This document shows positions 28,292 to 37,566 of a stretch of DNA of 64,000 nucleotides, piece by piece. The notes beneath the pieces are model-generated. The model was not told the origin of the DNA. It was given only the letters and a program-made list of their open reading frames with translations, and searched no databases. A program made the translations under genes and the position numbers. How positions within the stretch are numbered: position 1 is the stretch's first letter; every line of letters begins with the position of its first letter. This DNA comes from TMED13 sp042090305 (GTDB lineage: Bacteria; Pseudomonadota; Alphaproteobacteria; Methylaequorales; Methylaequoraceae): NCBI GenBank assembly GCA_042090305.1, contig JBELJQ010000002.1:11968-75967 (forward strand). The letters are read 5' to 3'.

Positions 28292-29778
28292 TGAAAAAAA
28301 AACTATTCTTAATATTAGGAAATCAACTTTTTAATCCCCAATATTTAATGGAATTTAAAAGTGATCATATTTTTTTTATGTGCGAAGATTACCATCTTTG
28401 TTCCTATGAAAAGCATCATAAACACAAAATACTGCTTTTCTTATCTTCAATGAGGTCTTTTAAAGATGAAATGGATACGAATAAGTTTGAATTAATATAT
28501 AAAAAAATTAATGAAGAAAGTTTCAAAGTTCAATATTTAGAAAAGTTAGTAAGCGAACTGGAAAATTTAAAAGTTAAAGAAGTTTCTATGTTTGAAATTG
28601 AAGATAAACCGTTTGAAAAAATAATCCTAGATGGATTAGTAAATTTTAAGGTAAATTATATCGATTCACCATCTTTCTTAAGTACAAGGGAAGATTTCAA
28701 AATTTATCTATCTAATTCTAAGAAGCCATTTATGGCAAATTTTTATAAAACGCAAAGAATAAAACACAATTTATTAATTGATAATGACAATAAACCAGTT
28801 GGAGGAAAGTGGAGCTTTGACTCTGAAAATAGAAAAAAATTACCTAAAAATATAGAAATTCCTGAAAATATTATTTTTAAGGAGACTTTTCATACGAAAG
28901 AACTAAAAAAAGAAGTTAATCAGAAATTCACAGAAAACCCAGGAGATACAAGAGATTTCTGGCTTGGTACAACAAGAAAAAATGCACAGGAATCTCTTGA
29001 TCATTTTATAAAGTTTAAACTTAATTTATTTGGTGATTATGAAGATGCAGTTGATCAAAGGAATAATATTTTATTTCACTCAGCTTTAAGCCCTTATATA
29101 AATTTAGGCTTGATAACACCATCAGAAATCTTGTTGAAGCTTAAGTCAATTGATAAAGAAACTAATATTAATTCACTTGAAGGATATATCAGACAAGTTG
29201 TTGGGTGGAGAGAGTTTATCAGAGGTATATACCAGAATTATAGTGAAGAATTAGAATCCAAAAATTTTTTTAATAATAAACGTAAAATGAAAAAAAGTTG
29301 GTATACCGGAACCACTGGGATACCGCCTCTTGACTATTCTATAAATAATGCATTGAAATACGGTTGGTCTCATCACATAGAAAGATTAATGATATTATCA
29401 AATATTATGAATCTATCTGGCATAAATCCAAAAGAGGTTTATAGGTGGTTTATGGAAATGTTTGTTGATTCATCAGAGTGGGTTATGACACCAAATGTTT
29501 ACGGTATGGGTTTGTTTAGTGATGGAGGAATATTTGCTACTAAACCTTATATTTGTGGTTCTGCATATTTTCTCAAAATGATGGACTTTAAAAAGGGTGA
29601 TTGGTGTCATACAATGGATGGTTTATATTGGAATTTTATAAATAAAAATAGAAATTTTTTTCAAAAAAACCCTAGACTTTCAATGATGGTTAGAATACTT
29701 GATAAAATGAATAAAGAAAGAAAAGATAAAATCTTTAAAGCAGCTAATGAATTTATAGATAAAAATACTGAAGATTAA
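28291..29778 (+). CDS. Photolyase-related protein of the FeS-BCP / (6-4) photolyase lineage, apparently without the [4Fe-4S] ligands
   Basis: 495 aa. It begins LFLILGNQLFNPQYL and has the lineage patterns GGKWSFDSENRKKLP, VGWREFIRGIY, TGTTGIPPLDYSINNAL, HHIERLMILSNIM and WVMTPNVYGMGLFSDGG. In characterised FeS-BCPs four Cys hold a cluster. Here the C-terminal region has only Cys in YICGSAYF and DWCHTMDGLYW; the CxxC expected between them is replaced by MDFKKG with a deletion, and the upstream site reads YGWSHHIERL without Cys. Probably a flavoprotein for (6-4) photoproduct repair or light sensing; the activity is inferred. Confidence 0.85.
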   Translation: MKKKLFLILGNQLFNPQYLMEFKSDHIFFMCEDYHLCSYEKHHKHKILLFLSSMRSFKDEMDTNKFELIYKKINEESFKVQYLEKLVSELENLKVKEVSMFEIEDKPFEKIILDGLVNFKVNYIDSPSFLSTREDFKIYLSNSKKPFMANFYKTQRIKHNLLIDNDNKPVGGKWSFDSENRKKLPKNIEIPENIIFKETFHTKELKKEVNQKFTENPGDTRDFWLGTTRKNAQESLDHFIKFKLNLFGDYEDAVDQRNNILFHSALSPYINLGLITPSEILLKLKSIDKETNINSLEGYIRQVVGWREFIRGIYQNYSEELESKNFFNNKRKMKKSWYTGTTGIPPLDYSINNALKYGWSHHIERLMILSNIMNLSGINPKEVYRWFMEMFVDSSEWVMTPNVYGMGLFSDGGIFATKPYICGSAYFLKMMDFKKGDWCHTMDGLYWNFINKNRNFFQKNPRLSMMVRILDKMNKERKDKIFKAANEFIDKNTED

Positions 29779-29925
29779 ATGGTACATAAAAAACTGCATC
29801 TTCAAACAAAAATTTGTTTTTCTTGTAAAAAAGAATTTTCATGGCGAAAAAAATGGGAAAAGAATTGGGAGAATATAAAGTTCTGCTCTAGGAAATGTTC
29901 TAAGAATTTTACTAAAGTTTTGTAA
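29779..29925 (+). CDS. DUF2256 zinc-ribbon-like small protein
   Basis: 48 aa; the ATG directly follows the stop of the preceding photolyase gene. Two Cys pairs (CFSCKKEFSWRKKW and FCSRKC) with the KxWExxWENxKFCSxxC pattern match DUF2256, a small family often encoded next to photolyases. Its role is unknown; a metal-binding accessory protein is a fair guess. Its 3' end overlaps the convergent peroxiredoxin gene by 14 bp. Confidence 0.88.
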   Translation: MVHKKLHLQTKICFSCKKEFSWRKKWEKNWENIKFCSRKCSKNFTKVL

Positions 29926-30556
29926 AACGAAGGTAAGGTTTTACAGTCCTAAATGATTTGAAAATATCTCTTGCTTCGTTATCTGATATAGCCGGGATTA
30001 TTATTACCTCCTCACCTTTTTTCCAGTTCACAGGGGTAGCCACTTTTTGCTTTGATGTTAATTGAATCGAGTCAAGGACCCTTAAAATTTCGTTGAAGTT
30101 TCTGCCTGTTGTCATTGGATAAGTCAACATCATTCTAATTTTTTTTTCTGTATCAACTAAAAATACTGATCTAACAGTAGCGTTCGTCATTGCTGTTCTG
30201 TTTTCACTTGCATTTTCATCGGATGGTAACATATTAAATAACTTTGCAACGTGGAGGTTTGAATCAGATATTAAAGGATAATCAATTTTAACACCACTAA
30301 CTTCCTCGATATCATTTTTCCATTTATTATGGTCTTCAACCGAATCAATGCTCAGACCTAGTATTTTACAATTTCGTTTTTCAAATTCTTTTTGAATTTG
30401 TCCCATATAGCCAAGTTCTGTTGTACAAACTGGAGTAAAATCTTTTGGGTGTGAAAAAAGTATTGCCCATGAATTATTGATATAATCATGAAATTTTATG
30501 GTCCCGTGAGTAGAATTCGCTTCAAAATCTGGAGACAAACTATTTATTCTTAACAT
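29912..30556 (-). CDS. 1-Cys peroxiredoxin (Prx6 type)
   Basis: 214 aa. The peroxidatic Cys44 lies in HPKDFTPVCTTELGYMGQ; no resolving Cys is seen in the C-terminal half. GLSIDSVEDHNKWKNDI and the C-terminal domain with RVLDSIQLT and ATPVNWKKGEEVIIIP are typical of the Prx6 subfamily. Reduces peroxides in the cytoplasm. The 5' region toward the next gene contains an 18-base A run. Confidence 0.94.
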   Translation of the reverse strand: MLRINSLSPDFEANSTHGTIKFHDYINNSWAILFSHPKDFTPVCTTELGYMGQIQKEFEKRNCKILGLSIDSVEDHNKWKNDIEEVSGVKIDYPLISDSNLHVAKLFNMLPSDENASENRTAMTNATVRSVFLVDTEKKIRMMLTYPMTTGRNFNEILRVLDSIQLTSKQKVATPVNWKKGEEVIIIPAISDNEARDIFKSFRTVKPYLRFTKL

Positions 30557-30570
30557 AATTAGATATTAAT

Positions 30571-30588
30571 AAAAAAAAAAAAAAAAAA
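30571..30588. repeat. 18-base A homopolymer in a divergent intergenic region
   Basis: An uninterrupted run of 18 A between the start of the peroxiredoxin gene (minus) and the decarboxylase gene (plus). It is the longest homopolymer I noticed in the window, followed by runs of 6 and 10 T. It could affect promoter spacing by slippage, or its length may be a sequencing uncertainty. Confidence 0.8.
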
Positions 30589-30641
30589 TATAACTTTTTT
30601 GTTTTTTTTTCTTGTAATGTTTAAATCCAAGTAAAGATTTT

Positions 30642-31778
30642 TTGATAATAAAATTTTTGGTGAAGAAAGTCCTGATTTTGCTAAAACAATTAAACTTAAA
30701 TAATAATGAGCCTTTTTTTTGCTTCTCGCCTCATATTCTGAGGAAGAATGTAATACAATTTAAAGATAAATTTCCTGGACGTTTAATATATTCGGTTAAA
30801 GCAAATCCATCAAAACATGTTTTGAAATTAATGAAAAATTGTGGTGTTAACTCTTTTGATGCTGCATCAATCAAAGAAATTGAGACTGTCTATAATGTAC
30901 TTGATAATGTGAGAATTTACTTTATGAATACGGTTAAATCCAGATGCTCTATAAGAGAAGCTTATTTTAAATATAATATTAAAGATTTTTCATTAGATAC
31001 CTTAGAAGAACTAAATAAGATTTTAGAAGAAACTCTTTATGCTGAAGATTTGAATCTTCATTTAAGATTATCAATTCCAAATAACTTTTCAAAAATTAAT
31101 TTGTCGAGTAAGTTTGGAGCAACTGTAAACGAGGCAAAGATTATTTTAGATAAAATGAGAAAAATTTCATGTAAGGTAGGTATTAGTTTTCATGCAGGTT
31201 CACAATGTATGAACCCAAAAGCATACAAAACCGCTATAAAAATTTCTAATGAAGTTATTAAAGAAAATTCAGCTATTATAGATTATTTTAATGTGGGAGG
31301 GGGATTTCCTGCAAAATACCCAGGTTCAAAGATATTACCACTAACTGAATATTTCAGTGTAATCAATAAAGAATTTAAAAATCTGGGCTTGCCCAAAAAA
31401 GTAAAATTAATGGCTGAACCTGGGAGGTGCTTAGTTTCTGATTCAATGAGCCTGAATGTCAAAGTTACCCTACGTAAATTTAACTTTTTATATATAAACG
31501 ACGGGGTTCACGGCTCTCTTTACGATGCTGGAGTAAATAAATTTAAGCATTCGGTGAATATTATTAACAGAAAAGTTTCAAATAAAAAATTATTTCCATT
31601 TAGTTTTTATGGACCAACATGTGATTCGAGTGATTTCATGGAGGGCCCTTTTTTACTTCCTAATTGTATAAGAGAAGGTGATTGGATACAAATTCATGAA
31701 ATGGGGGCGTATGCCATTACAATGCAATCAGATTTCAATGGATTTTTCTCAAAAAAAAAAATTTTTATAAACAAGTAG
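30642..31778 (+). CDS. Fold-type III PLP decarboxylase, probably ornithine decarboxylase
   Basis: 378 aa. PLP Lys in LIYSVKANPSKHVL; ISFHAGSQC; GGGFPAKYPG (phosphate-binding glycines); AEPGRCLVSDS; and the substrate-side GPTCDSSDFMEG, whose Cys is catalytic in ornithine decarboxylase. The start is uncertain: the longest frame uses TTG at 30642, but GTG 30660 is equally plausible, since homology starts near FFCFSPHILRKNV. Likely makes putrescine for polyamines; lysine or a related amino acid as substrate cannot be excluded. Confidence 0.88.
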   Translation: MIIKFLVKKVLILLKQLNLNNNEPFFCFSPHILRKNVIQFKDKFPGRLIYSVKANPSKHVLKLMKNCGVNSFDAASIKEIETVYNVLDNVRIYFMNTVKSRCSIREAYFKYNIKDFSLDTLEELNKILEETLYAEDLNLHLRLSIPNNFSKINLSSKFGATVNEAKIILDKMRKISCKVGISFHAGSQCMNPKAYKTAIKISNEVIKENSAIIDYFNVGGGFPAKYPGSKILPLTEYFSVINKEFKNLGLPKKVKLMAEPGRCLVSDSMSLNVKVTLRKFNFLYINDGVHGSLYDAGVNKFKHSVNIINRKVSNKKLFPFSFYGPTCDSSDFMEGPFLLPNCIREGDWIQIHEMGAYAITMQSDFNGFFSKKKIFINK

Positions 31779-31782
31779 GGTT

Positions 31783-32640
31783 TTAGAGAATAAAAAACAC
31801 TCCAGTAGACAAAATTATTACACCTACTATTTTTTGTACATTTATTTTTTCTTTAAAAATTAAAAATCCAAAAAGAACCGCACATGTTTGCCCTAATGTC
31901 CTTTTTATAGCTTCCATAATTGCTACATAGTTCTCTAATACTGAATAAAATTGTAATACCGTAGCAATAGTTCCCACACACAAAGTTATAATAATTAAGC
32001 CAGAATTTTTATATATTTTATTTAAATTAGTTAGATCTTTTCGCGAAATAATGAGTAGGAAGAGAAGCATACCAAATGATTGAATTAAACCGTGCATATT
32101 AACGGATGTATAATTCAAGCAAATTTTATCAAAAATTGGAGTGATACTCCACAATACTGAAACAAGAATCATTAAGCGTGCCCCTAAGTTCAAACTTATT
32201 ACTTTAAAACTTTTAAAAATAGATTTGATTTCAAATTTTTCAGCGTACAAGATTAATGTTCCTAGAACTATTATTAAGATTCCGAAATATTCTATTTTTT
32301 TAAGTGTCTCATTCAATATCAGATATGAAAAAAAAGAACTGAATATTGGTGTTAATGACAAAAGTGGGATTGTTAAACTCAAATCGGAAAGAACTAAAGA
32401 TCTTAAAAATATTATTGCTGAAATCACGCTGATTAAAACTAAAATCAAGCCTGGTACAAAATATGGTTTTTCAATTTTAAAATTCTCTTCAAAAAAAAAC
32501 CAAAAAAAAAAAAATATAAATTGAACAATCATAAATAATATTAATAAAACTTTAGGACTAATGTATTTGAGCGATAATTTTCTTGTAATATCAAATAATG
32601 CCCAGAAAAAACCATTTAAAATACAGATAAATATAGACAT
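31783..32640 (-). CDS. EamA/DMT-superfamily permease
   Basis: 285 aa with about ten hydrophobic helices and two EamA-like halves (about 1-135 and 145-285). The first half ends with the usual LNETLKKIEYFGILIIVLGTLI pattern (about 112-132), repeated at the end as FKEKINVQKIVGVIILSTGVFFI. Drug/metabolite-type exporters of this kind have unpredictable substrates. Convergent with the decarboxylase gene, 4 bp apart, which hints at but does not show a role in amine or amino-acid traffic. Confidence 0.88.
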   Translation of the reverse strand: MSIFICILNGFFWALFDITRKLSLKYISPKVLLILFMIVQFIFFFFWFFFEENFKIEKPYFVPGLILVLISVISAIIFLRSLVLSDLSLTIPLLSLTPIFSSFFSYLILNETLKKIEYFGILIIVLGTLILYAEKFEIKSIFKSFKVISLNLGARLMILVSVLWSITPIFDKICLNYTSVNMHGLIQSFGMLLFLLIISRKDLTNLNKIYKNSGLIIITLCVGTIATVLQFYSVLENYVAIMEAIKRTLGQTCAVLFGFLIFKEKINVQKIVGVIILSTGVFFIL

Positions 32641-32684
32641 TAGTTATGTGTTCCTTTTTTCGTTTTTAATTTTTAAATTTGTGA

Positions 32685-32843
32685 ACATACAAAGCTCACG
32701 AAGTTAGCAATTATGCAAAATTGGACGAAAACAATAGATATGTCAATAACTACATTTTAAAATTAGAACCTCAAACTTTAAATATTATCGAGGAGAAATT
32801 TAAAATTTTAAAACACTATAAAACTTTTATTTTAGAAAAATAA
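32685..32843 (+). other. 52-codon open frame without a normal start, in the 210-bp gap next to flgF
   Basis: The gap 32641-32850 holds one noticeable frame, opened by a TGA at 32682 and ending with TAA at 32841-32843. It reads THKAHEV-like text in translation (TYKAHEVSNYAKLDEN...) with KLEPQTLNIIEEKFKILKHY near its end, unusually protein-like for intergenic DNA. It has no ATG or GTG start; only an internal TTG giving about 35 aa, with no clear ribosome site. It may be the tail of a decayed gene or chance. No family recognised. Confidence 0.25.
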
Positions 32844-32850
32844 ATTTGAT

Positions 32851-33642
32851 TTACATTCCTGGCAGTCTCATAAGACTAGCACCAACAGAGTCAAGTTCTT
32901 CAGTCATTTGAATCATTTTCACATGCATTTCAAATTTTCTTTGTTGATCAATAGTATTGACCATTTCTTCAACTGCATTAACATTACTTTTTTCTAATGT
33001 GCCGGCAACAAGCTTGCCTTGATTATTTGGCTCAATATCTACTAAACCTATCTGCCCATTCTCGTTAGGCTCAGATTCTAATCTGATATGACCATCAAGA
33101 GTTTTCTTTAGTCGATCATTTTCGGTGGGAACAAATGTAGCAATTAATGCAGCATTTACTGGAAGAGCATCTGGCTCTGCACCTGTTGGCTCAATAATGA
33201 TTTCACCATTTGGTGAAATATCAATTCGCCTAAATGCTGGTAAAACAATTGGTTGCAACCCATCATCTAATATTTTATTTCCAGCTCCATCTAGAAGTTC
33301 ACCATTTTCACTAGTTTGTAGGTCACCTCTTCTCGAAAGTGCTGGCTTGCCTCCATCTCTAGGCTCAATTAGGAAATATCCGTTTCCATCGATTGCAATA
33401 TCGAGAGGGTTACCAGTAGTGTCCATAGATCCTTGTTGTGTTGAAAATCCACCAACATTTCTACTGGAAACGATTCTTGGCTCAACTCCATTCTGCCTGT
33501 TAAGATAAATTGAACCAAAGTCTGTAACAACATCTTGACGATATCCAGGAGTACTAAGATTAGATAAATTATGAGAAGTGGCCGTTTGATTTTCCATCAA
33601 CATTTTTAGACTATTAAGAGCCGTTTGTGCCATTCTATCCAT
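32851..33642 (-). CDS. flgF: Flagellar basal-body rod protein FlgF
   Basis: 263 aa. The N-terminal rod motif HNLSNLSTPGYRQDVV and the C-terminal LEKSNVNAVEEMVNTIDQQRKFEMH are typical of rod/hook proteins. MDRMAQTALNSLKMLMENQ at the start, together with ALSRRGDLQTSENGELLDG in the middle, points to FlgF rather than FlgG. It forms part of the proximal rod. Last gene of flgB-C-D-E-F on the minus strand; the usual next gene, flgG, is not found downstream. Confidence 0.92.
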   Translation of the reverse strand: MDRMAQTALNSLKMLMENQTATSHNLSNLSTPGYRQDVVTDFGSIYLNRQNGVEPRIVSSRNVGGFSTQQGSMDTTGNPLDIAIDGNGYFLIEPRDGGKPALSRRGDLQTSENGELLDGAGNKILDDGLQPIVLPAFRRIDISPNGEIIIEPTGAEPDALPVNAALIATFVPTENDRLKKTLDGHIRLESEPNENGQIGLVDIEPNNQGKLVAGTLEKSNVNAVEEMVNTIDQQRKFEMHVKMIQMTEELDSVGASLMRLPGM

Positions 33643-33671
33643 AACTTTTCTCCAAAAATAATACCGAATTA

Positions 33672-36600
33672 TTACATTCTAATATTTACAATCGCCTGTG
33701 TTGTTGCAGCTGTTGTTTCAATCGATTTAGCATTCGCCTGAAAGTTTCTTTGAGCTGTGATTAAATTAACAAGTTCTTCTGTAATATCAACATTAGATCT
33801 TTCAAGTGAACCTGAAAGAACAGTACCAAAACCCTCGGCACCTGCTTCACCAACTGTTGCAGTTCCTGATACAGCTGTTTCTACATATGTTGCATTACCA
33901 ATTTGTTTCAAACCATTTTGGTTGTTAAAGTTTGCCAATACAATCTTACCAAGTGGATTATTCTGTCCATTGGTATAGTTTGCTCTAACGGTACCTGATG
34001 CATCAATCTCTAGACCATCCAATCTTCCAGATGTAAAACCATCCTGATTAACAGTCGATACGAAGAATGGCTGTGCTAACTGAGTTGACTTTGTAAAGTC
34101 AATATCAAGGTCAATACTAAAACCAGCTTCCTGTTTCTCGTAATGAACTCCCTGTTTAGGACTTAGAATACTTCCTGATTTGTCAAATGTAAGTTCACCC
34201 TCGTCAATGTATAGTGGAAAATATCCATCTACCAAATTTGCAGGAGGCGTGGTAACTTTATTACCAGCAGCGTCAACAAATAGATTAAGTCCGTCCGCGT
34301 TAGTTGCCTGTTTAAGATTATAAATCTGAGGGACTGATCCTACGCCTAAATCAACGTTATCCAGCCCAAATTTAGAAGCACCTCTGACTTTAATAGTTGA
34401 TTCCTTACCAGTTGTTCCGTTGGTAAATGTGAAATTATTAGTGGATGAGTTATATTTTACAGTAATACCCCCACCAACTACTCCGGTACTATCTTCAATC
34501 TGATTAATTCTTTCTTGAAGAGCTTCTGCAAGAGTTGTTCCCACATAAAATCCCTGAGGTATCTCAATAACCCCAGCGACACCATTTACAGATACGTTAA
34601 AAATATTTTCATTACTTTGATTTGTTAATCTAAAAACCTGAGATAAATCTTCAGTAGCTGATGAGCCAACTGCTTGTGCTGGCTGGGCGGCTAATCCTTT
34701 AGCATCAGTTGTAATTGCATTAGTTTTAGTAACACCAATTCCCAATAGGTTGTTATCTCCCGAGAAAAAGTCCGTACTGTCAGTCACTGATCCATCGGTA
34801 GTAGATAATAGGTACCTTCCAACAACAATACTTGAAGCAGTTTGAGCTTGGTTAACTCCAATTGCACCATTAGCTGCAATTGTTTCACCTGTTGTACCAC
34901 TGCTAAATTCAAAAGATTTTAACTCACTATTATAGCCAACCTTAACTCCAAATCGTTTATCGTTGAGTTGAATTTCAGCTCCGTCAGCAACAAAAGTACT
35001 TGCAGAAAATTTAACACCACCTCTGATGAGTGTTTCAGAAGTATCATCAGCGGTTGGTATTCCAAGATTATTTTCATTAGTTGCAGTTGTTGAACCAAAA
35101 ATCTTGAAACTATTAAAATTACTATTTGTTCCCGTACCTATGAGATTTCTATCCACTTCAAACTGAAGTCTTTGATTTAACACATCATAAGAAACTTCAA
35201 TTGGCGGATCTTGCTCATCAACCCAATGTGTTGCTGGTATTGTTTTATCAGTTGATGTTCCATCACCGTTAAGATAAACATCTCTTGTAGTTGCAGATGT
35301 ATTTTCTCCTAATCCTAGTAATTCATAAGAATCAATCGTTGCACCAGAAGTTACTTCACCAACTTTTAGTGTAAATACTTCGGCTAAGTCATCAATGATA
35401 TTCTTAGCTGCACCATCTGCAGTTGTTTTTGTTACCATTGCTGCATTTGTATAATCATGCTTAGTCGTTGTTCCTATTTCCCTTACGACAATCTTTGAGC
35501 TACTAAAGTTGACCGGTGCTCCAGAATAAACGTTTTGTGCTCCCTCAAAGAATGCCTCTACTGATGTAGATTCTTCAGAATAGATTTTCGCTGAATCATT
35601 TGCATCAGCTACAGACAAAGAAAAATCTGAATCTGGAAAATTTAATCCTGCAGTACTAGCTTCAACATAATAATAAGTAGTACCACCCACACTTTCAGAC
35701 CCTGTTGTAGAAATAGTAAACTCTCGACCATTCACAAAATCAGAATTTGTATTCATTGTTGTATCTGAATAAAATGATCCAATAAATCTAACTTTTTCAT
35801 TAGCTGTGAGTGCTGGGTCAGATGACCCAAAATAAAATCTAACAGTATTTTCAGATTGATCGTATGACACGGCTGTTGTGCTTGCGTTATCACCTAGTGA
35901 ATCTACCTCATCATAAACATGAAGTTCAGGACTTTTACCATGATATGAATAAGTCAGATTTCTAGCTGTAGAAGTAGCTCCAGATGCCGTTAACGCTGCT
36001 GCATCAGTTGCAGTACGATGATTAAAAGTGAATGCCTGACTTTGGTCCAGTATAGTACTAATAGACTTACCAGATGCTCTGTAGAATAAGCTATCACCCA
36101 CACCTAAAGCAGTTGCACTAGCTACTGCATCGGTAGATGGTGTAACAGCATATTCATTTAGAGCTGCATTTAAACGAGCCTGAGTATGCGCTAAAAATTG
36201 GTCTCTTGTAAAATCCGGTGAAGCTCCAGTTAGGGTGATTCCCTCTAAATCAGAAACATATGAATCACTTAGTAGATCCACTGAAACTGGTGTAGTTAAA
36301 CCCGTAGATGTTCCATCAGCGTTTAATTTTAATAAATCAATTGTTAAAGTATCATCAACATTTTGTACAATTTGAATTTTTTTATCATCTCCATAAGCTG
36401 CATTAACAGCTCTTTGGATCTCTGTAGATAATTGTGCTGCATTATAAGCGCCTGGTCTAATATCAATGTTTACAGGTTGGTCACTATTATCAACGTTAAT
36501 TGTCATAAAATTTGTCCCCCAATATACACTGGAAGTTGTGTCACCACTTTCACGAGTTGAGTTAAATTTCATTGGGTCTGTAACAATAGTTACAGTTTTG

Positions 36601-37544
36601 TCTCCTTCTTCACCAAAATCAAACGCACTTGATTCACCTGTTACCTTAGCTGGTGTTGAATCAATTAATGTTTGTAAATCATCTAACTTATACAAGGCAG
36701 AGCCTTTTCCTTCCAAGAAATAGTTATCATCTGGAACTGATGTAGTTTGTTGACCGAAACGATCAATAAAAATAGGTTGTTGAGTATCTGTAACTGAACG
36801 CACTAAATCTGGATCAATTACCGTATCGTTAATGACCAATCTAGTTTCAAATTTATTGGTAGGATCATCAGCTGATGCTGCTTGTGTACGAATAAAAAAT
36901 ATAGTTGCAATTGTGGGGTTACCTAAATCATCAAAGATTGTGATTGATGTTGAGTTATTGTAGGTAGTTGGATCATTAGGATCAAAAACATAACCATTTT
37001 CAAATTGTGGTTTATCGGTAATAATTTCACTTGTAGCAGAAACGTTTACACCTAATTCGATAGATGTTGTTGCCTTCGGAGTTCCTGAAGTTACTGGTAG
37101 TTGAAGAGGCACAGCACTAACTAAATCTTTTGCTGTAACTGATCCATCCTCGTTAACCGGAAAAGTAAGTAAAAACTGACCAGATGAATCTGTAACATAT
37201 CTATCATTATTCACGTTAAATGAACCGTTCCTTGTATAAACCGTCTGACCAGAAGTAAGTGATGGTTTTAATGAAAAGAAACCCTGTCCAGAAATTGCTA
37301 CATCTAAAACGTTAAGAGATGATGTAATATTACCCTGAGTAAACTGCTGCTTTACACTTTTTAGAATTGTACCAGAACCGATCGATGACGATGCATTCTG
37401 TAGTGGAGAAGTTGCAAAAATATCACCAAATTCAGCTCTTGACCTTTTGAAACCGGTTGTATTAACGTTTGCTATATTATTCGAAGTTGCAGAAATATCT
37501 GACTGTGCTCCGTTTAACCCTGTTAATGCAGTATAAAATGACAT
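33672..37544 (-). CDS. flgE: Giant flagellar hook protein FlgE
   Basis: 1290 aa, about three times E. coli FlgE (402). The terminal polymerisation parts are conserved: ATSNNIANVNTTGFKRSRAEF and QFTQGNITSSLNVLDVAISG near the N-terminus, LERSNVDITEELVNLITAQRNFQ and AIVNIRM at the end. The roughly 900-residue middle is rich in Thr/Ser/Asp/Asn and looks like outward-facing beta domains; at least two stretches resemble one another in the hook-IN-motif style (NIDIRPGAYNAAQLSTEIQ and GVIEIPQGFYVGTTLAEAL). Its composition is less lysine-rich than the neighbours, as expected for a secreted protein. Fourth gene of flgBCDEF. Confidence 0.95.
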   Translation of the reverse strand: MSFYTALTGLNGAQSDISATSNNIANVNTTGFKRSRAEFGDIFATSPLQNASSSIGSGTILKSVKQQFTQGNITSSLNVLDVAISGQGFFSLKPSLTSGQTVYTRNGSFNVNNDRYVTDSSGQFLLTFPVNEDGSVTAKDLVSAVPLQLPVTSGTPKATTSIELGVNVSATSEIITDKPQFENGYVFDPNDPTTYNNSTSITIFDDLGNPTIATIFFIRTQAASADDPTNKFETRLVINDTVIDPDLVRSVTDTQQPIFIDRFGQQTTSVPDDNYFLEGKGSALYKLDDLQTLIDSTPAKVTGESSAFDFGEEGDKTVTIVTDPMKFNSTRESGDTTSSVYWGTNFMTINVDNSDQPVNIDIRPGAYNAAQLSTEIQRAVNAAYGDDKKIQIVQNVDDTLTIDLLKLNADGTSTGLTTPVSVDLLSDSYVSDLEGITLTGASPDFTRDQFLAHTQARLNAALNEYAVTPSTDAVASATALGVGDSLFYRASGKSISTILDQSQAFTFNHRTATDAAALTASGATSTARNLTYSYHGKSPELHVYDEVDSLGDNASTTAVSYDQSENTVRFYFGSSDPALTANEKVRFIGSFYSDTTMNTNSDFVNGREFTISTTGSESVGGTTYYYVEASTAGLNFPDSDFSLSVADANDSAKIYSEESTSVEAFFEGAQNVYSGAPVNFSSSKIVVREIGTTTKHDYTNAAMVTKTTADGAAKNIIDDLAEVFTLKVGEVTSGATIDSYELLGLGENTSATTRDVYLNGDGTSTDKTIPATHWVDEQDPPIEVSYDVLNQRLQFEVDRNLIGTGTNSNFNSFKIFGSTTATNENNLGIPTADDTSETLIRGGVKFSASTFVADGAEIQLNDKRFGVKVGYNSELKSFEFSSGTTGETIAANGAIGVNQAQTASSIVVGRYLLSTTDGSVTDSTDFFSGDNNLLGIGVTKTNAITTDAKGLAAQPAQAVGSSATEDLSQVFRLTNQSNENIFNVSVNGVAGVIEIPQGFYVGTTLAEALQERINQIEDSTGVVGGGITVKYNSSTNNFTFTNGTTGKESTIKVRGASKFGLDNVDLGVGSVPQIYNLKQATNADGLNLFVDAAGNKVTTPPANLVDGYFPLYIDEGELTFDKSGSILSPKQGVHYEKQEAGFSIDLDIDFTKSTQLAQPFFVSTVNQDGFTSGRLDGLEIDASGTVRANYTNGQNNPLGKIVLANFNNQNGLKQIGNATYVETAVSGTATVGEAGAEGFGTVLSGSLERSNVDITEELVNLITAQRNFQANAKSIETTAATTQAIVNIRM

Positions 37545-37566
37545 TTTTTATTTCTCCTTTAAGTTA

